DNA of 37,072 nt. Origin: an uncultured Collinsella sp. GTDB lineage: Bacteria; Actinomycetota; Coriobacteriia; Coriobacteriales; Coriobacteriaceae. The position numbers and the translations under genes were made by a program. The stretch spans positions 1 to 37,072 of the forward strand of contig CAUHFS010000021.1 of the NCBI GenBank assembly GCA_959605475.1. Reading direction: 5' to 3'. The notes under the pieces were generated by a model. That model was not told the origin of the DNA. It saw nothing but the letters and a program-made list of their open reading frames with translations, and did not search any database. Each line of letters starts with the position of its first letter. Positions within the stretch are counted from its first letter, which is position 1. Shown piece after piece: positions 24,217-32,362 of this stretch.

Positions 24217-26925
24217 ATGCCCAAAATCGATGTAGAAGAACAACTCAAGCTGCGGTTTTTGCAACCGTTACCCGCATACGTGCCGCGTCGTGTGGTGGTT
24301 TGGCACGATGCGGACGGCGAGTTTGCCCCTGAGTTTGAGCGATTGGCTGCCGAGGGTTTCGACGGCGCGGGGACCGATGACGGCGTTATGCCTGCTCACG
24401 GTGATTTTGAGCGCCCGGTGCGGTTTGTTGAGGCCTGCGAGGGCCGTATGTTTGCCATAAAGAAGCTCATCAACCGCGATGACCTTGCGAGCGATATCTT
24501 GCTGTATCGTCGTTGCCCGCGCGGCAGGCTTGAGGGTGATTGGCTTGCCGATGTTGAACTGTATGCCGATCGGTTTCAGGCTGATTATCTTTCGCTTTTG
24601 GCCGACCAGCTGCGTATCGAGAATTTCGATGCCGTGCGCGAGAGCCTGCGAGTGCACAAGGCGTTCTTTGTCGCCAAGACCCGCTGCGCGAAGTTCGCTG
24701 TGTGTGTTCCGCATGCCTCGGGCGCATCCGATATCGAGCTTGGAATCCTTACGGTGATCTTTGGCGGTAAAGAGCCGGGCGACACGCGGCCCGCGTTTGT
24801 ACTGCGCGGCTGCATGACCACGCTGCTGCACGAGGGTCCCGAGGCACTGGCCGCGCTGGTGGATAAGTACAGCGTGCGCGATGTCCTCTCTGCCTTTATG
24901 CTGCGCTGCTATGGGTTTGAGGGGCCGCTGTATGAGCGCGATTCACTGCTTGCGCTGGCATCGCATGTGCTTATCACGGCGGCATCTACCGCGCTTCCCG
25001 AGGGAGCGCTCAAGGGGCTCGAGAGCTATGTGGCTCCCGCCTACGGCCCCTATTGCCTTGAGGCGGTACGTACGTGGGACCAGACCGCCGATGCCCAAGC
25101 ATCGAGCGAGGACCTATTTGAGATTTGCCGTTTGGCCGAGGACGCCCGTGGGCTCTTTGCACGGTTCGAGACCCTGCCAATCGATGTGCTGGCCTCGCTT
25201 GACGTGTTCCCGTGCGTCAATGAGGCTGTGCTCTCGCAGCTGTTCTGCTCGTTTGCCCAGGGTGCGGACCGTGTTGAGGATGCGCGCGCATTTGCTGCGC
25301 GTCGCTGCGACCTAAGCTGGTACCGTCGTGTCGAGAGCTACTTTGACTTGCTTGCCGCTGTGGCCGATATGTGCGCATTTAGGCAGGCACACGCGGGCGG
25401 GTTCCATCTGGCGCAGCCCCAGCAGGTGTGGGATGCCTACACGTCCGATTGGTATGCCATGGATGCCGCCTATCGTCATATGTGCACCGCGTATCTGCGG
25501 GCGCGCTCCGTCGAGTGCGATGTACTCGAGGAACCTGCCCGAGCTGTGGTGGATTGGGCGGAGAATCTCTACAGTAACTGGTTCTTGGTCGACGCCAATG
25601 CCTGCTGGGCATCCGCTGCGCAAGGGGAGTGGGCCGATTGCGGCTACATCGATGGCCCTGCACGGCAGGATGAGTTCTACTGGCATGTACTGCCCACCTT
25701 TGTGGGCTCTGCCAAGACGACGGTCGTTATCGTGAGCGACGCGCTGCGCTATGAGGTGGCCTGCGACGTTGCGGCTCTGCTCGAGCGCGAGCGCGGCGGC
25801 AAAGTCAAGGTTTCTAGTATGCAGGCGGTCTTTCCCTCCATTACCGAGGTAGGTATGCCTGCGCTGCTGCCACACCAAGCGCTTGAACTTGCAGCGGATG
25901 GCTCGTTTGTGTTGGCTGACGGCATACCCGCCGCAACGACTCCGCAACGCGAGGCCGTGCTTACCCATGTTGAGCCTACGGCCCGTGCTTTGCGCTCGAG
26001 CGCATACCTCAACATGGCGGGAACCGAGCGTAAGGCGCTGCTCAAGGACTCAAGACTTGTCTACCTCTACCACAACAAGATCGATGCCACGGGCGAGAAG
26101 GCCGCTACGCAGGATGACGTCTTCGATGCCTGCGCGGACACCGTGGAGGAACTTGCCGCGTTGGCGCGCCGCGTGTGCACCGACGCCCCGGGCGCGCGTG
26201 TTGTTATAACAGCGGATCACGGCTTTATCTACACGCGTCGGGAGCTCAGCGAGTGCCAGATGCTCGGCAAGCCGGACCTTCCCGTCCTTGACGCTCCCGT
26301 CATGTACGGCAAGCGTCATCTGGTGGTGCCCAACGAGGCCGTGGGCGAGCTTTCGGACGAGGTGCGCGAGGTGTTTGTTAATGTTGACATGGGACGTTTG
26401 GGCGCCGGTTTTGAGGGGTTTGCCCCGCGCGAGAATGTGCACTTCAAGCGTCCCGGCGGCACTAACAACTACGTCCACGGCGGCATGAGCCTGCAGGAGC
26501 TCTGCGTGCCCGTTATCGGTTTTTGGCGTGCGCGCTCGGGTTCCAAGGACTTTGTCGACACGCGCGCGGCGACGCTGCGCGTGCTAAGTGAGGGACGCCG
26601 AGTGACCAACTCGCTCTTCTCGGTCAACTTGATCCAGGAAGAACCTGCCCAAGGTAAGGTCTTGCCGTGCGAGTACGAGCTGGTGTTTACCGATGCAAGC
26701 GGCAACGAGGTGAGCGATACGGTCAAGGCGCATGCCAACAAGACTTCTGTTAACTCGCAGGAGCGCGTGGTGCATGCCAAGTTTGCGTTGCATGCAGCGG
26801 ATGGATTCTCGGCCAAGGGTCCGTACTATCTGGTCTGCCGCGAGCGCGAAACGGGCAAGATCGTTTGGCGCGAGACGTACACCATCGCTGTTTCGTTTGC
26901 CCCTGTTGCTGACTTTGGTTTTTAG
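24217..26925 (+). CDS. pglZ: BREX alkaline-phosphatase-superfamily protein PglZ
   Basis: A 902-aa protein with the PglZ layout. An N-terminal region of about 450 residues precedes the phosphatase-fold domain. Metal-site motifs are VVIVSDALRYEVA with D508, the following SSMQAVFPSITEVGMPALLP (with the nucleophile-region Ser/Thr) and VVITADHGF with D667-H668. A C-terminal beta-rich region begins around 760. PglZ is the signature gene of BREX; some PglZ proteins show metal-dependent nuclease activity. The ATG at 24217 has AAGGA 7 bases upstream. It is 23 bases after the PglX C-terminal gene and 11 bases before brxL, so the three are tightly linked. Confidence 0.95.
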   Translation: MPKIDVEEQLKLRFLQPLPAYVPRRVVVWHDADGEFAPEFERLAAEGFDGAGTDDGVMPAHGDFERPVRFVEACEGRMFAIKKLINRDDLASDILLYRRCPRGRLEGDWLADVELYADRFQADYLSLLADQLRIENFDAVRESLRVHKAFFVAKTRCAKFAVCVPHASGASDIELGILTVIFGGKEPGDTRPAFVLRGCMTTLLHEGPEALAALVDKYSVRDVLSAFMLRCYGFEGPLYERDSLLALASHVLITAASTALPEGALKGLESYVAPAYGPYCLEAVRTWDQTADAQASSEDLFEICRLAEDARGLFARFETLPIDVLASLDVFPCVNEAVLSQLFCSFAQGADRVEDARAFAARRCDLSWYRRVESYFDLLAAVADMCAFRQAHAGGFHLAQPQQVWDAYTSDWYAMDAAYRHMCTAYLRARSVECDVLEEPARAVVDWAENLYSNWFLVDANACWASAAQGEWADCGYIDGPARQDEFYWHVLPTFVGSAKTTVVIVSDALRYEVACDVAALLERERGGKVKVSSMQAVFPSITEVGMPALLPHQALELAADGSFVLADGIPAATTPQREAVLTHVEPTARALRSSAYLNMAGTERKALLKDSRLVYLYHNKIDATGEKAATQDDVFDACADTVEELAALARRVCTDAPGARVVITADHGFIYTRRELSECQMLGKPDLPVLDAPVMYGKRHLVVPNEAVGELSDEVREVFVNVDMGRLGAGFEGFAPRENVHFKRPGGTNNYVHGGMSLQELCVPVIGFWRARSGSKDFVDTRAATLRVLSEGRRVTNSLFSVNLIQEEPAQGKVLPCEYELVFTDASGNEVSDTVKAHANKTSVNSQERVVHAKFALHAADGFSAKGPYYLVCRERETGKIVWRETYTIAVSFAPVADFGF

Positions 26926-26936
26926 GAGTGTGCCCT

Positions 26937-29309
26937 ATGTTTGATAGCAATGACGACAATCTGTGGGAAGTTCCCTCGATTGATGTGAATGCGCCGGTGC
27001 AGGCTGCGGTGCCTGTAGGGAAGGTTGTGCCTACCCCGGAGGCTGAGACTGCCGCAGAGGCCGTGCCTGTCCCGGAGCCGGCGGTGGCCGCGGTACCCGA
27101 TGAGGTTGCGGCGCCCGCCGAGGACGAGTCCTCGATCGATGGCTATGCCCAGGCTGTGGCCGAGGTTCCCGAGGACGACGGCTATGACATGGATGTACTG
27201 GACGGCAAGCTGCTCGAGCACTTTGGCGGCAAGATCGTGCGCAAGGACCTCACGGCCCTTATGAAGCGTGGCGCCAACGTGCCTACCTTTGTGCTGGAGT
27301 ACCTGCTGGGCATGTACTGCTCAACCGACGACGAGGACGCCGTGGCGGAGGGCCTGGGGCGCATCCGCAAAATCCTCACCGATAACTACGTGCGTCCCGA
27401 CGTGTCCGAGCGCATTAAGTCCAAAATCCGCGAGCTGGGTCGCTTTACCATCATCGATAAGGTGACGGCCAAGCTCGACGAGTACAAAGACATCTACGTG
27501 GCGTCGTTTGCCAATCTGACCATTGAGCCGTTTGTGATGCCGGCCGAGTACGTGCGCGACTATTCCAAGATTCTCCAGGGTGGTATTTGGTGCATTATGA
27601 GCATCGAGTATCGTCGTCCCATGGAAGAGGAAGACGAGTTTGGCATGGAAGTCTTTGGCGACGATGCGCCGCGCCGCTCCAAGGCCAAGCGCAAAAAGCG
27701 CGGGCCCGAGGACTCTCCGTTTAGTGTGGCGTCGCTCACGCCCATCCAGATGCCCAACCTGGACCTGGATGCCATGGTCGAAGAGCGCCAGTATTTCTCG
27801 CGCGACGAGTGGCTCAACATGCTGCTGCGCTCCGCTGGCTATGAGCCCAGCGAGCTTTCCGAGAAAGAGCGCCTGCACTTTATCGAGCGTATGGTGCCGC
27901 TGATCGAGCGCAACTACAATCTGTGCGAGCTTGGTCCCCGCGGCACTGGCAAGAGCCATATCTACAAAGAGGTTTCGCCCTACGCCATCTTGCTTTCGGG
28001 CGGACAGACCACCACGGCCAACCTGTTCGGCCGCATGAACTCCATGCGCGCCGATCGCGTGGGCTTGGTGGGCCATTGGGATTGCGTGACGTTCGACGAG
28101 GTCGCCGGCATGCGCTTTAAGGACACCAACGCCGTACAGATCATGAAGGACTACATGGCGAGTGGCAGCTACGCGCGCGGTCGCGACCAGATTAACGCCG
28201 ATGCCTCCATGGTGTTTGAGGGCAACATCAACGACACCGTGCAAAACGTCCTTAAGACCACGCACCTGTTTGATCCGTTCCCGCCGGAGTTTAACAACGA
28301 TTCGGCCTTTTTCGACCGTATCCACTATTACCTGCCGGGCTGGGAGATTCCCAAGATGCGCTCGAGCCTGCTGACCGGGCATTACGGCTTAATCACCGAC
28401 TGCCTGTCGGAGTTTTGCAAGGAGATGCGCCGCAAGGACTTTACGCATCATATCGACCGCTACTTCCGCTTTAACAGCGACTTTAACAAGCGTGACGAGA
28501 TTGCCGTGCGCAAGTCCTTTAGCGGCCTGGCCAAGCTGCTGTTCCCTGACGAGGCTATGGACAAGGACGACGTTCGTTGGCTGCTGGACTACGCCATCGA
28601 GGGCCGTCGCCGCGTAAAGGAGCAGCTCAAGATTATGGCGGGCGTCGAGTTTATCGACGTCAACCTGGGCTATATGGATGCCGACAATCCGCAGGACGTG
28701 CACGTGGTGCGCGTGCCCGAGCAGTCCGAGGATACGCTGATTCCCGACGGGCCGCTGCTGTCCGGTCACGTGTTTGGCGTGGGCAGGTCGCAGAGCGGCG
28801 AGGTTGCCGTGTACAAGCTGGAGAACAAGGCTGTCGCCGGCGAGTGCAAGTTTAAGCACGAGGGCGTTGCCTTTAACAAGCCGGTGCGCGATACGCTGGA
28901 GGCCGCGTTCGACAACTTTGTGAACCTGGCGAACCGTGTGGCGCCGGGCATGCACATTGGCTCAAAGGACTACCTGCTGTTCTATAACGACCTGCAGAGC
29001 AAGGGTCTGTCCGAAGAAGTCTCGCTTGCCGAGTTTGTGGGCCTGTGCTCCGCGGCGTGCAACCGCCCGGTGATGTCCGCGCTGGCGGTTCCGGGAATCT
29101 TGCGCATGTCGGGCTCTATGGATGAGATCCGCGGGCTCGAGGACATTATGCGCGTGGCTAAAAACGCCGGTGCCAAGCGCGTGATTTTGCCGCTGAGCGC
29201 CATCGCGGGCCTGCAGAGCGTTTCGTCCGAGATTATATCGGGGTTGAGCCCGGTGTTCTACATGGATGGCGATCCGGTCGATGCCGCGAAGAAGGCGTTG
29301 GATCTATAG
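26937..29309 (+). CDS. brxL: BREX Lon-like AAA+ protein BrxL with N-terminal extension
   Basis: A 790-aa protein. The conserved BrxL part begins at LDGKLLEHFGG (88) and KDLTALMKRGANVPTFVLEY. Walker A is GPRGTGKSH at 333-341 and Walker B is VTFDEVAG with D387-E388. The C-terminal Lon-like domain ends with NAGAKRVILPLSAI. BrxL forms AAA+ rings that bind DNA and is required for phage defence in type 1 BREX. The first 87 residues are an extra tail rich in Ala, Val, Pro and Glu that is likely disordered; most BrxL proteins I know lack it. I chose ATG 26937 (AGGAG 8 bases upstream) over GTG 26928. Confidence 0.93.
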   Translation: MFDSNDDNLWEVPSIDVNAPVQAAVPVGKVVPTPEAETAAEAVPVPEPAVAAVPDEVAAPAEDESSIDGYAQAVAEVPEDDGYDMDVLDGKLLEHFGGKIVRKDLTALMKRGANVPTFVLEYLLGMYCSTDDEDAVAEGLGRIRKILTDNYVRPDVSERIKSKIRELGRFTIIDKVTAKLDEYKDIYVASFANLTIEPFVMPAEYVRDYSKILQGGIWCIMSIEYRRPMEEEDEFGMEVFGDDAPRRSKAKRKKRGPEDSPFSVASLTPIQMPNLDLDAMVEERQYFSRDEWLNMLLRSAGYEPSELSEKERLHFIERMVPLIERNYNLCELGPRGTGKSHIYKEVSPYAILLSGGQTTTANLFGRMNSMRADRVGLVGHWDCVTFDEVAGMRFKDTNAVQIMKDYMASGSYARGRDQINADASMVFEGNINDTVQNVLKTTHLFDPFPPEFNNDSAFFDRIHYYLPGWEIPKMRSSLLTGHYGLITDCLSEFCKEMRRKDFTHHIDRYFRFNSDFNKRDEIAVRKSFSGLAKLLFPDEAMDKDDVRWLLDYAIEGRRRVKEQLKIMAGVEFIDVNLGYMDADNPQDVHVVRVPEQSEDTLIPDGPLLSGHVFGVGRSQSGEVAVYKLENKAVAGECKFKHEGVAFNKPVRDTLEAAFDNFVNLANRVAPGMHIGSKDYLLFYNDLQSKGLSEEVSLAEFVGLCSAACNRPVMSALAVPGILRMSGSMDEIRGLEDIMRVAKNAGAKRVILPLSAIAGLQSVSSEIISGLSPVFYMDGDPVDAAKKALDL

Positions 29310-29404
29310 GGATGCGAGCGTGGGGGCTTGCGTGCGCGAGGCGTTTGTCTTGTGCGCGTGGGCCCGCGGGCATGTTGGCACGTCACGCGTGAGGAGGCCT
29401 TGCC

Positions 29405-30757
29405 ATGGCGGAAGAGCGTTCTGTTGGCGAGCTGCTCGATGAGCTCTTCGGCTTTGAGTCAGTAGCCAAGCGTCAGACGGCGCTTGAGCAGTACGATCGC
29501 GGGGAGATATTGCGCAAGGCGCGCTCCCGCGAGCTACTGGCCGTGATCGGGGGCGTCGAGGCTGCCGAGCGTGCTGCGCGTGAGTCTGCCGTGCGGGCCG
29601 TTGACGGGTATGTGCGCCGTGTTGAATTTGATTCTCTTGCGCGCGCTCGCAAACAGGTAGGCGTTGTGGGCCCGTTGCAGATGGAGCGGCGCTACGCTGC
29701 CTTTTTGCGTATGGAGGACAAGGCCGAGCTGTTGGCCCGCCTGGAACAGACGCTTGCGTTTATCGAGGTAAAGCTGCGTGCCAATACGGCGGACAGCGTT
29801 CGTGCGGCGTACGATGCTGCGGGGGCTTTGGTGCTGCAGGGCGCGGCGCGTCTGAGTAACGTGCACGTTGTGGATGCCGTGCCCCTGGATGCCGATCTGC
29901 TGTGCACGCAGTTGGAGCAGCTGCGTTGTGCCGCCGATACAACGGACCTTGCCGGCATGATTACGGCGACGTTTGAGTCCGAGCTGAGTGCGACCGGGCC
30001 GCGGGATGCTGGCGGGTTTGCTGGCGATGTTGCCGGCGACGTGGCGCTGGAGCGTGAGCTTACTAATGTGCGCGGTGCTGCGCAGCGAGCGCGCTTGGCG
30101 GCCCAAGCGTATCGGGCCGAGCGTGCCGCCCGCGTTGCGGGGAGCACGGTGGAGCCGGTGTCGTTGCCGGGGCCTGTTTGCATTACGTGTGAGACGGGGT
30201 GCGATGCCGGAGGGCTTTTCGAGTTGCTCGCTCAGGTTAAGAAGTCGTTTGAGACCTATAGGCGCGTTGTTGCCGACGGCGGGTTGTTCTGTGCCTTTGG
30301 TGCCGGTTCGCCGCATGGGATTTGCCGCGGCAGTAGTTATTTCGACTACGATGATCGGTTTGACGAAGACGTGTTGGTGGGCGAGTACGACGGTGCTACC
30401 AGGCACAATGTTCGGCGCGAAGTTGCGATTCCCGAGCTTGTGGACGAGGCTTCGGCCGACGGCGGCGACTCACTCGAGGTTGCCGTGGCGCGCATGCGCG
30501 AGTTTAACGGACGGCGCTACGATGGTGTGCTGGACGAGGATCCCGCACGCCATGTGAATGCGTTTTGGTATGGACTCAAAAAGCTCAGCCAGTACTGCGA
30601 GGCCGCCGTGCGTGTGGACGAGCGTGCCTGGGATTGCTTTATCGATAAAGTACAGTTTGCTTACGACGAGCCCGTGGGGCGTTTGGCCACACAGATGGAT
30701 GACAAGCAGGCTGCGGCTTTCGTTGCAGCCGTGAATGTGCTCGGCGCTGCTGAGTAG
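29405..30757 (+). CDS. Unrecognised 450-aa protein downstream of brxL
   Basis: No family recognised. The first 170 residues are helical and Arg/Glu/Ala-rich. The middle (about 180-255) continues as helices. A more structured part begins at PVCITCETGCDAGGLFELL with a CxxxxC-like pair (CITCETGC), followed by GLFCAFGAGSPHGICRGSS and an acidic segment FDYDDRFDEDVLVGEYDG. The Cys residues could bind metal, but only as a suggestion. The ATG has GAGGAGG 8 bases upstream. It lies 95 bases after brxL on the same strand and 27 bases before a 63-aa gene, so it could be a BREX accessory gene or the next operon. Confidence 0.7.
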   Translation: MAEERSVGELLDELFGFESVAKRQTALEQYDRGEILRKARSRELLAVIGGVEAAERAARESAVRAVDGYVRRVEFDSLARARKQVGVVGPLQMERRYAAFLRMEDKAELLARLEQTLAFIEVKLRANTADSVRAAYDAAGALVLQGAARLSNVHVVDAVPLDADLLCTQLEQLRCAADTTDLAGMITATFESELSATGPRDAGGFAGDVAGDVALERELTNVRGAAQRARLAAQAYRAERAARVAGSTVEPVSLPGPVCITCETGCDAGGLFELLAQVKKSFETYRRVVADGGLFCAFGAGSPHGICRGSSYFDYDDRFDEDVLVGEYDGATRHNVRREVAIPELVDEASADGGDSLEVAVARMREFNGRRYDGVLDEDPARHVNAFWYGLKKLSQYCEAAVRVDERAWDCFIDKVQFAYDEPVGRLATQMDDKQAAAFVAAVNVLGAAE

Positions 30758-30784
30758 GGGCCAGATCCGGTAGGGAGTTTCACC

Positions 30785-30976
30785 ATGAAGATCGATGTTG
30801 ATGTTGACCAGCTGCGCGAGAGTTTGCTCGACCGTGCGGGGAGTGCAGCCGGCGTGGGCTTTCCGGCCGCCATGCTCGACGTGGTGGATATCGAGGACGA
30901 GTCACCTCAAGAGCTCCTAGCCCGAGCCGAACGCGAAGGCCTCGACCTCCGCGACTTTGCCGTCGACGATGACTGA
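30785..30976 (+). CDS. Small acidic protein, 63 aa, unrecognised
   Basis: A 63-aa acidic protein starting MKIDVDVDQLRESLLDRAG and ending DLRDFAVDDD. No cysteine, no membrane segment, no known motif. GGGAG lies 8 bases before the ATG. It is 27 bases after the 450-aa gene and probably co-translated with it. The C-terminal acidic tail could mimic nucleic acid or bind a partner, as a guess. The gene is followed after 3 bases by a perfect 29-bp palindrome. Confidence 0.65.
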   Translation: MKIDVDVDQLRESLLDRAGSAAGVGFPAAMLDVVDIEDESPQELLARAEREGLDLRDFAVDDD

Positions 30977-30979
30977 GAA

Positions 30980-31008
30980 TGTGACAAAGGGACTGTCCCT
31001 TTGTCACA
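30980..31008. repeat. Perfect 29-bp palindrome (TGTGACAAAGGGAC-T-GTCCCTTTGTCACA)
   Basis: Arms of 14 bases at 30980-30993 and 30995-31008 pair perfectly around one T. No T-tract follows, so it is a poor terminator by itself. The core AAAGG-CCTTT resembles the hairpin at 6845-6879. It is best read as a REP-type or BIME-like element or an mRNA 3'-end stabiliser. Confidence 0.7.
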
Positions 31009-31059
31009 TGGGGGACGGGGGCGTCTGTGCCCGCGGCCGCGCGAAAATGCACGATAAAC

Positions 31060-31090
31060 CGTCGCAACGGAGCCCAACGACGTTGCGACG
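31060..31090. repeat. Hairpin CGTCGCAACG / CGTTGCGACG
   Basis: Perfect 10-bp arms at 31060-31069 and 31081-31090 with an 11-base loop, just left of the first 183-bp repeat copy. No T-tract follows. It may belong to the same composite repeat zone. Confidence 0.45.
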
Positions 31091-31097
31091 CATCCAT

Positions 31098-31280
31098 TTT
31101 GACCGCCCGCTGGTTAAGTGAGTAGACTTTTTTGGAAATGCTGAGCACCCGACGAATTTTCTTCAACAAAATCGCAGATCACAGACCTGTGCTTTGGCGA
31201 TGTGGTTGGCGATTCGGCAAAAGCCTACTCACTTAGTTTTGCGCGACGCAAATTGCTCGCAACGAGACCCCAGTCGGGAC
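31098..31280. repeat. MITE-like repeat, copy 1, with inverted ends
   Basis: About 183 bp matching 35231-35413 at constant offset 4133 without net gaps. The inner part 31114-31236 is bounded by near-perfect inverted ends: TTAAGTGAGTAGACTTTT on the left and AAAAGCCTACTCACTTAG on the right (two mismatches when paired). No ORF is present. No clear target duplication is seen. It lies in the gene-free stretch between the 63-aa gene and the DUF3800 gene. Confidence 0.75.
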
Positions 31281-31294
31281 GACCAATACTCAAA

Positions 31295-31330
31295 TGTAGT
31301 TAATTTGGGATAGGGCTTTTTAGCTAGCCG
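31295..31330 (+). repeat. Degenerate copy of the GTAGCTAATTTGGGA hairpin repeat
   Basis: Starts GTAGTTAATTTGGGATAGGG and runs into CTTTTTAGCTAGCC. It matches the minus-strand reading of the terminator at 32318-32354 with one gap and a few changes. Another partial copy is at 35146. Its arms are decayed, so it probably folds poorly. Confidence 0.55.
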
Positions 31331-31372
31331 TATCTTCCTAGAGGCTAAGTAGGAGTTGCGGCGACGTTACGC

Positions 31373-31445
31373 ATAAAAAATGCCGGGGGTAAAACCCCGG
31401 CTCTTGGAGGCCCCTCTCTTGGAGGGTACCGATATCTTTATAACA
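31373..31445 (-). ncRNA. Structured RNA element and terminator after the DUF3800 gene
   Basis: Minus-strand reading after the DUF3800 stop: TTATAAAGATATCGG, a small CCCTC/GAGGG hairpin, two copies of CCTCCAAGAG, then a terminator with GCCGGGG arms (31382-31401) and TTTTTTAT. It resembles the element in front of the same gene (TATAAA, CAAGGGCCGGGGG, T-tract). It may be a separate small RNA or part of the 3' UTR. The Rfam set includes several DUF3800-associated RNA motifs, which makes a functional RNA plausible; the subtype cannot be assigned here. Confidence 0.5.
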
Positions 31446-31462
31446 GAAGCCACGTGCCGGGT

Positions 31463-32140
31463 CTACAAGAGACGTTTAGCGCGAATCTTTCTAAGATGAT
31501 TTTTCTTGAAATCACGATAGTTTCCAAAGAAGATCTGCTCGGTATTTGATTGCTCGGAGCGTCCATATTTAATTTGCGCCAGTTCGATTTCGCAGATGTA
31601 GTCAGCAATTTGCTGAAGCCTAAAGTGCTTCGGGTCACATTCTTTATAAATGACCGCCTGCCTTCCGAGAACGTATTCGAATGCAGCGTGAAGGATGGCC
31701 GTTACCTCGTTTTGCCCGTCGTCGTAATAGATTTTGACAGCGTCATAGCTTTGGAAACACTGAAGTCTGTCGAACAAAAAGAGGATCAAGTCACGACGCA
31801 TTCTTGCGAACATAGCCGCATCGCTTTTGAATTTGTTTCTTTGGTAGCTGAACGTCATGTATGTGACGGGGCATTTGTTGGCAAATGTTGCAAAACTCGA
31901 CAAAAGGCGATTCCGCAAGTGGGTGTCCATGCCCCTGTAGGATTCATTGCCATGCATCAGGGGATTCATGTGCAGGGGGATATCGGGAAGCCCACGCGAT
32001 CTAAGTGTGTGTTCGTAGCGATAAATAATCTCAGCAACTGACGCTGACTGGTCATGGAAAACAAGCGTAACGAGATAGTACTTAGCACTTTGTCCTCCGT
32101 AGTTGCCGGATTCGTCGACGAAGACGGAAAGCTCCCTCAT
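31463..32140 (-). CDS. DUF3800 protein
   Basis: A 225-aa DUF3800 protein. It begins with the family signature FVDESGN (7-13; D9 and E10), followed by YYLVTLVFHD. A second acidic strand IYYDDGQNE contains D140-D141, and the end carries RLQQIADYICEIE with D180. This spacing fits an RNase H-like fold with a DDE-like acidic cluster, so nuclease activity is plausible but unproven. DNA is AT-richer than the flanks. The start ATG at 32140 has AGGGAG about 9 bases upstream, right behind a terminator hairpin within the leader. DUF3800 genes are often found in defence islands and beside structured RNAs. Confidence 0.85.
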   Translation of the reverse strand: MRELSVFVDESGNYGGQSAKYYLVTLVFHDQSASVAEIIYRYEHTLRSRGLPDIPLHMNPLMHGNESYRGMDTHLRNRLLSSFATFANKCPVTYMTFSYQRNKFKSDAAMFARMRRDLILFLFDRLQCFQSYDAVKIYYDDGQNEVTAILHAAFEYVLGRQAVIYKECDPKHFRLQQIADYICEIELAQIKYGRSEQSNTEQIFFGNYRDFKKNHLRKIRAKRLL

Positions 32141-32154
32141 GATGCAGTCTCCCT

Positions 32155-32212
32155 AAAAACAAAAATGCCGGGGGGATCCCCCGGCCCTTGACTGCCCTCC
32201 ATAAAGGAACGC
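32155..32212 (-). ncRNA. Leader RNA with internal terminator in front of the DUF3800 gene
   Basis: The predicted transcript starts near 32212. It contains a small CC/GG fold, then GCCGGGGG-AT-CCCCCGGC (32167-32185, with one extra G) followed by TTTTTGTTTTT, a textbook terminator, and only 15 bases later the DUF3800 start. Most transcripts should end here unless read-through is allowed. This is the layout of an attenuator, or of a separate small RNA placed before its partner gene as in type III toxin-antitoxin loci. Confidence 0.65.
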
Positions 32213-32218
32213 AACCCT

Positions 32219-32248
32219 TTTATACCACGAGACGAGGAGTTTATTCAA
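32219..32248 (-). promoter_or_regulatory. Sigma-70-like promoter of the DUF3800 leader
   Basis: Minus strand: TTGAAT (32248-32243), 18-base spacer, TATAAA (32224-32219). Both boxes are close to consensus. Transcription would start near 32212 and run through the leader terminator before the gene. Confidence 0.65.
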
Positions 32249-32317
32249 GTAGAAATTATACTAACCAAACACATGTTCGTCAATCTACCTGCGGGTATGG
32301 AAATGTGACAAAAAGTT

Positions 32318-32354
32318 GGGTAGCTAAAAAGCCCCCGTCCCAAATTAGCTACCC
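32318..32354 (-). terminator. Terminator of the antiporter gene, member of a local repeat family
   Basis: GGGTAGCTAA at 32318-32327 and TTAGCTACCC at 32345-32354 pair perfectly; the minus strand continues AACTTTTTGT. It lies 8 bases past the antiporter stop. The same sequence recurs in altered form at 31295 and 35146. Confidence 0.75.
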
Positions 32355-32362
32355 CATAGCCG

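Noticed and set aside
30980..31008. Palindrome as a Rho-independent terminator
   Set aside because: No T-tract on either side.
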